61,861 nucleotides of DNA from Sphaerosporella brunnea. Taxonomy: Eukaryota; Ascomycota; Pezizomycetes; Pezizales; Pyronemataceae. Both the position numbers and the translations under genes were made by a program. Below, piece by piece: positions 54,341 through 61,861 of the stretch. The notes beneath the pieces are model-generated. The model searched no databases. It was not told the origin of the DNA and was given only the letters and a program-made list of their open reading frames with translations. Positions within the stretch are counted from its first letter, which is position 1. Each line of letters opens with the position of its first letter. The stretch is taken from positions 1-61,861 of the forward strand of contig VXIS01000291.1 in the NCBI GenBank assembly GCA_008704415.1, given 5' to 3'.

Positions 54341-54730
54341 AATGAAACATCGCCAGTGCGTGAGATCCGCTGGGCAAGTGGACAAAAGTGCGGCGCGCCA
54401 GACCGGATCACCGACGACGCCGCATTGAATCGAGAGCTCCCGGCAAGCTACTGTTCTCCGTACGCAGACGTTCGCAGTTGCAACGACGCGCTGCGCTGTT
54501 ACCTGCCGCGCGGCAGTTGGGAGCTCATCGCGTGCAGCGATTGCGGCTTCTGTAGAGATATGCAGGACTTCATCCGCATGTGCGATCACTACTTCCACCA
54601 CGACGCTGGCGTCGGGCGCGAGTTTTCCACCCGCCCGGGCACCAGCTGGGCGTTGGCTGTTGAGAAGCTGTGCAGTCTCGAAGGTTCGGAGAATGTGTTG
54701 TGGGAAGTTCCTCACGTTTGGCGACGTTGA
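54329..54730 (+). CDS. Cysteine-containing hypothetical ORF, 5' end cut by hAT-A
   Basis: The frame is open from inside the hAT-A end. The convincing part starts about 54430: RELPASYCSPYADVRSCNDA, LRCYLPRGSWELIACSDCGF, CRDMQDFIRMCDHYFHHDAG, and ends VLWEVPHVWRR before TGA. Seven Cys lie within about 45 residues (spacing CX8CX5CX11CX2CX2CX8C), plus one further on, which suggests disulphides or metal binding. The aromatic, varied composition suggests real coding sequence. A long antisense frame overlaps it and I regard that as the shadow. No family is recognised. The original start would have been upstream of the insertion, so this is probably a truncated gene. Confidence 0.35.
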   Translation: MTALNETSPVREIRWASGQKCGAPDRITDDAALNRELPASYCSPYADVRSCNDALRCYLPRGSWELIACSDCGFCRDMQDFIRMCDHYFHHDAGVGREFSTRPGTSWALAVEKLCSLEGSENVLWEVPHVWRR

Positions 54731-54739
54731 AGCGCGTGG

Positions 54740-55540
54740 AGTTGAAGCACACTGCTCGATTACGATGAGGTGGAGAGTGGCGTCGGTGATTGCACATTGG
54801 AGACTGCGCAGAAGGACTATGGATGCGGTGAACAAGGCGAAGAGCATATGTGGTGCACGTTTCCACGCGGCATCGTCTGTCGACGAGTTGCCACAGGTGA
54901 ACGTGCCCGGGATTGGAAATTGTTTGTGCGACCTGAATATGAATTTCTTTCTTTCAAAGTTGAAACGCTTTCAACCCCCCGTGACGCACGCCAAGGATGA
55001 CAATATGTCACAACGTCGCCGTAGAATTGTTGGCATACCCGAAAAGCCCCCCTCTACTGCCACGTCGGTGCTTGTACTCGTCGCCCTGACAGTCGCGTCT
55101 CGTTGCTGCTGCTAGCTCGACGACCAAATGTACTTCGCAACTACCACAGTCGCCGCGGCGTTGAACTAACCAGTAAACACTGATGCACGAAAGCTGTGGA
55201 CATTCGAGATCGCGAACCAAGTTGAAGCTGAACCATGCCTGCCGGCGAGCTGCCAGTCCGTAGATGGATGGGGTGCTGAGACCTGCGCTGGAAAGACTGC
55301 AGGTATGTATGTCGGGAAAAGCGCACATATGCCATGGAAGCGACAAATCGTGCTTCCACTGGTGTTGCCAGGCAGAGCGACCTTGGGCAGCGGGCCAGCG
55401 TCAGACTGAACTGCGTCCACCCTAATGGTCGCCGCAGCTCGGACATGGACAAGATCGGCGCATAAGTTGTGGCGTTGCAGAGATGCTCGCGCAGCGCATA
55501 TATAACCCCTCCACAAAGAAATCCCGCAGCAACAACCGGG
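54740..55540. other. No gene recognised
   Basis: Plus and minus frames overlap (54660-55115, 55141-55669) without motifs. Nothing else is supported. Confidence 0.4.
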
Positions 55541-55546
55541 CCTGCT

Positions 55547-56130
55547 GTCGAAAGGCCGCTTTGGAGCAGGCCTGAACCCGTTTGAATCCAAAGGGGTTTG
55601 AAAATAACGGCCCGTTTGGACCAGGCGGTTTTGCACAGGACCCAGGTGCCCATCGGGCCCGGTCAACACCCAGCACGCCAGGCACCAGTACTATCTTTGC
55701 TGACACTGCCATCAAGAAGAAGAAAGCAAAAGCGAGATACAGATCCAGCGTGAAGCCCCCTATCCAGCAATCTCCCCGCCCGTTGTTCCAAGTCACTGAG
55801 CATCCGCTCGACCTGATGAAAGTGTGAGCCCGCCGCATACACAAAACGTTCCCACACCCGGGACCTGAGGGCTTCTAGGTTCAGAGGAGCGTGTCACTCG
55901 CCGAACGCACGCTCCACCTCAGCTTTCCGGCTGCGTTCCGACCTGAACTTTTTGGATTAAAGGGGCGCGATTTGTGGGCAAAACGTCAGCATTTCCGCTC
56001 CGTTTCATCCCGCTTTTCTTCCTGGCCGTAGTTATGGGCGAAACGTGAGCGGATTCTGCCGCTCATCGACATGTCATGCGATTGCGAACGACACTCTAGC
56101 GCCGGCGGAACAAGCACCCAGCGATCAGCG
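55547..56130 (+). mobile_element. hAT-A element, diverged copy
   Basis: The family core is recognisable (GAACCCGTTTGAATCC, GGCCCGTTTGGACCAGGC, CAGGTGCCCATCGGGC). A second part has CATCCGCTCGACCTGATGAA and GAGCCCGCCGCATACAC, and further GGGCAAAACGTCAGCATTTC, all in the order of the 47701 element. The CAGGG ends are not preserved. On minus the frame FVYAAGSHFHQVERMLSDLE can be read; the related stretch in the 47.7 kb copy is out of frame, so it could be the relic of a small internal gene. Confidence 0.6.
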
Positions 56131-56499
56131 CCTTGAGTGGCCGTGACCTCGGACTGCTTGACAGAGCTAATCTTGACCGGGAGTACCCGGCGCCGGCTCC
56201 GGCAACTGCAGTTTATGCAGTGCGCTGTTTCATCCACCGACTGGCTCGAAGGGGTGCTGCATGCTTCCGCTGTTGTTCCATAGCGAATGCATCATCCGTG
56301 ACATCTGTCACTTTACGTTCTCGAAACAGTGGCTCATTGTTTGCAGTGTTCAAACTCTCCGTCTTCGTCTGGGCTGTCGTTCAACTTGCATGGAAGGAAC
56401 ACCATCAGCCTTTATATTCTACCCCACATGAGAACTTACAGCCAGCTACTGACCAGCTCGTGTTGAGCCGCATTTGCTGTTCTTCGAGCAACACGTGCT

Positions 56500-56830
56500 C
56501 TACAACCACAACACATTCCCGGTTTCCAGAGGGAGAACTCTTAGTAGGTTGAAGTGGTAAAGAGAGAAGGTAGTGGGTTGGGTTCGAGGATGCAAGCCCC
56601 TCTCGCTTCTGGCATGGATAAAGACAATTCTGTTCCACTCCACAACTATGTACAATCTAGCCGTGTGTACAGCAGCGGAGTCGCTCCACAGTATCTCCAC
56701 TAAAGCTTCTCCACGGCTTCGCTCTGCCATGGTAGCGCTGTTCAATGGGGCTGCTCCAGAATGCGCTCGCTTCAACTGCCACACCCGTAAACGCCACCGC
56801 GACCGGGAAACGCCACACCAACTGCTCTAT
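56500..56830 (-). repeat. Interspersed repeat family X, copy 3
   Basis: This links the two other copies. The left part (GGTTTCCAGAGGGAGAACTC, GGTAGTGGGTTGGGTTCGAG) matches 4255-4595. The right part, reversed (CAGTTGGTGTGGCGTTTCCC, GAGCGAAGCCGTGGAGAAGC), matches 18690-18960. The element therefore spans at least 330 bases. No TSD was determined. Confidence 0.55.
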
Positions 56831-57064
56831 ATAGGAATAGATAGAGTATGCAGCGTGCGTCACTGTATTCTCTATATACATGGCATCCGAGTATGGACCA
56901 GCGATCAAGATGTGCTCATTTCTGCCGCTTGAGGGAAGCAGCAACTCGCAGTTATGGTGCAAGCGGCTTCAAACCGACCCGTCGGCAGGCTCCGCTTGGT
57001 GGAAACAGCGACAACTGTTAATTAACGATCAATTAACTGATTACCGCGTGAGAACTCGAAGGAA

Positions 57065-57430
57065 ACCTCCTGTTGTACGGTAGTCAGGGTTGTTAGGCGA
57101 GGGGGCCGAGTGATTGTTAGTGAGGCTGTTAGTGGGGTCGATCCTAAGGGGATTAGTATAGGGGGCAACCTTTTACACACACAAACTTTGTACCCGCCTT
57201 CTCTTAGTAGAACATGGTAGCAGCACCTTAGAGTCTTTCTAGGTGAAACCATCCAGAGCCCCCCGATATACACTTTATATCGCGACGCTCAACCAACCCT
57301 TTTCTCAAAAATCTTTTTTCCACCACCCACCACCACCACGCTACATACAATCCCTAAAAAATAGTCTTCATCATCGAGCTACTCCTACCACATTGCACAA
57401 ATCAGACTCGGGCAATACAGGAGAAAGTGA
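57065..57430 (+). repeat. Presumed 5' LTR and leader of the Gypsy element
   Basis: The region begins near TGTTGTACGGTAGTCAGG and holds a TATATCGCG box, a long C/A-rich stretch (CCACCACCCACCACC) and AT-rich leader before the gag ATG at 57462. The 3' LTR lies outside the window, so the borders cannot be checked. Confidence 0.35.
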
Positions 57431-57461
57431 CCAAGCAGAGGCCAAGAAGTCCAACAGTAGA

Positions 57462-59123
57462 ATGCCGAACGAGCGCAACAACCGGGCGCAACGAGGAGAG
57501 CCAAAACGTCAATTCACGTGGTAAAACCCTTTGGGACCTCATCGAACACCAACCAATATAAGCGATTCCACCGACGAGCCTGTGCCGGATCACTCTGCAT
57601 TTCGGTTTGGAGAGTTTAACGTTCGCAACCCATCAGGCATGCACCCGACGGCAGCTACCTTGCCACCAAAACCTAGTAACTCGAACCCTAGAGTTATCAT
57701 AGGACACGGACCGCCATCAACTCCCCGAAAGCAGTCATCAGGAAAGGCAATAGGGAAGGAGCCCGAATCAGTCGAATCAGAAGCTAGGTCGGAAGACCAG
57801 ATGTGTAAAGACATCTTAGATCGACTGTCGGTCATGCTTGAAGAAAAACTGGCATCTGCGATTGAGAAGAAGTTTGACTCGTTGAACCTCAACGAGCGAA
57901 ATCGGCCACCTCCGGATAATAATCACCAAGAGGAGCGCCGGCAGTATGAGGGGCGTACTGGTCGATCGGATTGTTACGAGAACTCTCACCGAGAAGACCG
58001 AGCTCCACAATGAAAGACTTCAGACTTTGGATTCTTCTGGCCAGATTTACCAAACTCTTATGGTCATGGCCGAGTTATCGATCACGATAATCAGCGGTGG
58101 TTCCGAGACGTTAACGTCTTTATTGCCAAAATCCAGGACGCGACGGCATATTACGGTGCCGAGACAGTACGGAACAATGTACAGAACTACTTCAAGGGGC
58201 AAGCATTCGAATGGTACTCCGATATTCTGCCCGCGTCGACTAAAACAGCCTTGAGAAATGATCCTTCACCGACGTGTCGATACTGGTGTGAAATACTGCT
58301 GGAAAACTTCCGACAGAGTGGCGCACACGCCATCAAACAGCTTAATTCACCTACGACCAATTACACGATGGAGATGTCGAAGCGTGGTGAGTCCATTGTA
58401 TCGTGGTATACAGCTATGATGTCATTGGCCACGGATGCACACTTTAAGACGGACGACCAGAAACTCCAATGCATATGGTTTAAGTTCGATGCCGAATTCC
58501 GGAAAGAACTCCCACCGTTGCGCCCGACAGAGACAATTCAAGGCTATCTGCAACTTCTGAGGAACACAGAGGAGCAGTTGCGTGACGCTATTGTGCAGCA
58601 GGAGCGGCGCTGGGCAGTTCAATTCCAGCAATACACTAGGGGAAATTACGGTGGATTCAGAGGCCCTCCACAACCGTACCAGCATCAGCGCCCACAGTTC
58701 CCGAACTTGTATCAGAGGAACGACGCGTACCTTAGAAACGACACGAACGAGAAAAATGACACCACTCGTGAGGGGTATCGTGACCGAAAAGATCGTCAAA
58801 TAGCGATACCAAACATACCTAGAACAGAACCCGCACCCCAGACTGCTGGATCACCCCTGACACTGCTAGGCAAGGATGATCAAGCAAAGACCTGGAACCG
58901 CGGTGGTCATCGTGGTAATCGGCCTGGGGATGGTAACTTGACACCTCTACCAACCTGGCTGAGACGACGAATTGGACGCACCATCGCACCGTCTAGGCCA
59001 TGCCGGTTCTGTGAAGGTAACCATTTTGACTCGGCATGCCGACAACGCAACATCTATACCAGAGCCACAGGGCACTTTTTGTCGAAGAGAACCCAGAGTA
59101 TGCAGTATACAACGTCGAAGTGA
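57462..59123 (+). pseudogene. Gypsy gag, with two in-frame stops
   Basis: One frame runs from the ATG at 57462 to the stop at 59121-59123, broken only by TAA at 57522-57524 and TGA at 58011-58013. At the second, Trp would fit (before KTSDFGFFWPDLP). The capsid-like part has AYYGAETVRNNVQNYFKGQA, FEWYSDILP and QLRDAIVQQERRWAVQFQQY. A Gln/Arg/Asn-rich segment follows, then a short zinc knuckle CRFCEGNHFDSAC (C-x2-C-x3-H-x4-C) near the end. This type of knuckle is common in fungal Gypsy gags. The final 88 bases overlap the pol frame. Confidence 0.85.
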
Positions 59124-61861
59124 CAGGCGATACAGTATATGACAGGGAGCACCAAGAGTTTGTCGATTCCTTTTTTTCCGCGGGAAACTCGCACAGCGAT
59201 TACGAGCGGTACTCAAACAAATATGGTGGTGAGCCAATAAACGACGAAATACAGTGTAGCCATTTTACAGCTAGGGCCACGAGAAGTGCCCCACCAACCT
59301 CGACGCTTGCGACTGCAGAGGCCGTAATCGCGTATCACGTAACTCCTCCGACGCCGCTGAAGACCGAACATAGTCCGACAGTTCAGAGGGTCACCGAACA
59401 AAATGCGAAGCACACTTGCGAACAATGTGATGCGCAGTTTCCGTCCAAGACTAAACTCTTCAAGCACCTGCGAGAGTTGAATCACTTTACTCCAACAGTC
59501 CATCACGTTGAACCCCTATTGGAAGAAGGACTCAAGGGTCCATTCTCTGAGCCCGTCGTCATCACATCTCACACCGAACCTATTCCTGGTACCGGAGACG
59601 AGTTCCGCAAGTTCAATTACCTCGAGATTGGAGTTCGTCTGGCCATCGATTCTGAGGCGATATGGGGTTGCCCGGATACCGGATGCGGTATGAGCCTGGT
59701 TGACATCGCATGGCTTACGGAGAGGATCCCTCAGTTGAGGATACTTAATAGGGCGTCAAGCATGAGAGTCAAAGGCATCGGCAGTCAGTCACACGTGTCC
59801 AACAGTTTCGTGGTTATAACGATGTATTTTCCCAACTCAGATGGTTCCAAGCTCGGTAAGGTCACCAGGGAACTTCATCTGGTCGAAGGTCTAGGCTGCA
59901 AACTCCTGCTGGGAACAGACATCATCAAGCCCGAGGAGATTATTCCTGATGTTGATAGAGGCATTGCACGGATCGGTGCCTGCGAAGATATTGAAGTCCC
60001 CATCCATGTGGTGGCACGTGGCCGGCAAATTGTGTGTCGGAAGGTGACCACTACCGAGCGCAAGATGGTTATGCCTGGTTCTCGAGCGTGGATACCGGTC
60101 CGTATGAAGAACCTTCCAGAGGATCGCAATTTTGAGTTTACTCCAGTTTACAATGAGACCACCAAATACCTGGCCCATAACGGAGGATTGATCCGTGCCC
60201 TCGTCAACCACGGAACGACAGCGATGATCTACCACAACACTTCGACCGAACCAGTCACTATACATAAGGGTCTACGTATCGGATACGCGGAGGACTGGAC
60301 TCCAGAGTCCTACCACGGGCATGTCGACATCGATGGTGTGGATGAGGGGACTCGCACCATTTTAGAAGATTGTACGAGGGATGGTGTCTGGGTCGGCAAT
60401 GAAGATTTCAATGAAGAAGGGGTATAGCTCAACAACCAGGGCACGTGGGTGTCCGAAGGATGGTCGTATCACGGTGCGGGCAACAGCATGACCCGCTCAG
60501 TCGGCAAACTGGAAATGGGTGTTTCCACCAAAACGACCATGACAGGAAAATTTGGTGCCGAAAACGTCGACATCAACTCTACAGACGATATTACCATCGA
60601 ACAGACGACCGCGCTGAGAAAGATATGCAATGAGTATGGCCCTATCTTTGATGACCGTGGTCAGGTGGCAGACGAACCGGAAGAAAATTGGATGCGTATC
60701 ACCTTAAAACCAGGCGTCTACTTGCAATCGAAAGGACCAAACGCGGCATCCCAACGGGATAGGAAGTGTATTGATCAGACCTTCGACAAGATGCACAACG
60801 AGGATAAGATGGAATGGGCGCCACCATGGCCAGAGCCGGGAACCATGCCAGCAGGCTCTCCAGCCTTTGTGGTCTGGAATGGAGAGAAAGGTCGAGTTGT
60901 AACGGATATCCGCGATGTCAACGACAAGACGATAACAGATCCATTTCCAATGCCAAAACAGGAAGAAATACTAAAGGAGTACGTGGAAAGCACTGGCTCT
61001 CGGTGCTCGATTTGACTGCTGCCTTCCTTCAGAGGCGTGTCGCTGTTGAAGACCGTTGGAAACTTACGGTCGTCACGCACCGTGGCTTGGAACGATACAA
61101 AGTCGCACCAATGGGATATAAAAACAGCCCTGCCCATATGCAGCGGTATATGGATACTCTGCTTCGACCTATCGCAACCAGCACTCGCTGTTATATTGAT
61201 GACATCGTGGTAGCCACAGAGACGTTTGAAGAACATCTAGCGGAATTACAGAAGCTCTTTGAAATCTTGTCAAAGGCAAGGCTTTTGGTAACTGCAGCTA
61301 AATGTCATATGGGCTATCATTCAGTCAAGCTGCTGGGGCGTAAAGTGGATCGTTTTGGACTGTCAACAACGGAGGAGCGCATAGCAGCCGTGCAAAAATG
61401 GGAGTTTCCACGAAATCTCAAGGATCTTGAGACATTTATCGGGATTTGCAACTACCAGCGCGACCATATACCTTACTATGCGCGCATTGTGCAAGGGTTG
61501 GAACACTTGAAGACGGACCTTCTGAAACACGCTCCGAAGCAAGGCCCAGCTCGTCGCGCATATGCCGACAAGTGTGCGATCACCGACAGCCAGGTGGAAA
61601 ACTTCCACAAAGCAACGGCTAGTTTCGAAGCACTCAAGAAGATGCTAGCAGGGCCGAATGCACTCATCCATTTCAATCCCGCAAGCCCGCTGATTATCCG
61701 TCTCGACGCATAAAAACAGCGTGGATTTGGTACGTCTATCATGCAGGTGCCCCTGGAGATAATGGTGGAAAACCGTATCTCTGCAGAAGATATTATCGAT
61801 GGTAGATACCACAGTCACCTTGAAAAGCCAGTCTGCTATCTCTCCAAGCGATTGAATAAGC
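59036..61861 (+). pseudogene. Gypsy pol: C2H2 finger, protease, reverse transcriptase, RNase H start
   Basis: This frame lies -1 relative to gag and overlaps it. Residues about 126-150 contain a classical C2H2 finger (CEQCDAQFPSKTKLFKHLRE, C-x2-C-x12-H-x5-H). An aspartic protease signature follows near residue 214 (CPDTGCGMSLVD), with LVEGLGCKLLLGTDII further on. A TAG stands at 60425-60427. The reverse transcriptase starts around 60700 (PAGSPAFVVWNGEKGRVVTD, DPFPMP). A frameshift near 60985 is needed to reach LDLTAAFLQ, KVAPMGYKNSPAHMQRYMD and the catalytic YIDD (about 61192-61203). A TAA at 61711-61713 stands where RNase H begins (IIRLDA, then KQRGFGTSI). The coding sequence continues to the window edge. 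Confidence 0.88.

Larger units (their letters stand above)
57065..61861 (+). mobile_element. Gypsy-type LTR retrotransposon, 5' part, inactive, cut by window end
   Basis: Gag, protease and reverse transcriptase occur in Ty3/Gypsy order, with RNase H starting at the edge. Integrase and the 3' LTR are outside. In-frame stops and at least one frameshift (near 60985) break the coding sequence, so this copy is not autonomous, although the reverse-transcriptase active site is intact. Confidence 0.88.

Noticed and set aside
54056..54847. 263-codon minus-strand ORF as a gene
   Set aside because: Its C-terminal half is the reverse of a hAT-A transposon and the rest is antisense to a more protein-like plus-strand frame.
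56570..56590. GGTTCGAGG as a tRNA-derived B box
   Set aside because: It lacks the rest of the B-box consensus, and the matching position in the 4.4 kb copy reads GGGTCGAGG.
57065..57430. Exact Gypsy 5' LTR borders and primer-binding site
   Set aside because: The partner LTR lies outside the window and no clear tRNA complement could be placed.
1..61861. CRISPR array, biosynthetic cluster or defence locus
   Set aside because: No regularly spaced identical repeats and no set of co-oriented enzyme genes; the window is eukaryotic and transposon-dominated.

Overview
The window looks like a transposon-rich, gene-poor stretch of a filamentous basidiomycete (probably Agaricomycete) genome. The pointers are a FunK1-type protein kinase gene, short GT-AG introns of 52-65 bases, fungal Copia, Gypsy, LINE, MULE and hAT remnants, and an interstitial (CCCTAA)n tract of the kind used as telomere repeat by many fungi. 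No rRNA, tRNA or CRISPR was recognised.

Apparently intact host genes are few. They are a hypothetical coiled-coil protein (8217-9446, minus), a two-exon FunK1 kinase of about 786 residues (22284-24698, plus), and two members of one unrecognised protein family of matching length, one intronless (26746-27492) and one with two very similar introns (49412-50259). Weaker candidates are a cysteine-containing ORF (54329-54730), an ORF that ends inside a transposon (51660-52289), and a broken coiled-coil gene (43912-45060, minus).

Mobile DNA, left to right: MULE-1 (3004-4112, about 90-base TIRs, perfect 9-base target duplication, only the N-terminal part of a transposase); a broken LINE 3' end with RNase H (4858-5660, minus); nine copies of a hAT-type MITE family spread over 0.6-40 kb; MULE-2 (27589-28508, only SWIM and zinc knuckle left); a hAT transposase C-terminus (28985-29212, minus); a non-autonomous hAT with perfect 8-base duplication (31298-32098); a dead Copia element (32695-37962) whose integrase section is replaced by unrelated sequence; two deleted copies of another hAT that share an intron (46168-46724 and 52249-53037); a hAT element carrying a nested MITE (47701-48996) with inverted and truncated relatives at 54.1-54.3 and 55.5-56.1 kb; and a Gypsy element that runs off the right edge (about 57.1-61.86 kb).

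No operon-like pathway or defence system is visible. The main points of interest are the twin introns in the 49.4 kb gene, the paralogue pair, the exchange of target-site duplications between two inverted hAT copies (suggesting an inversion), and the loss of Copia function through changes that all fit CpG transitions. The stretches 0-3, 13.4-22, 24.7-26.6, 37.9-43.9 and 50.3-51.6 kb contain only short, unrecognised reading frames.
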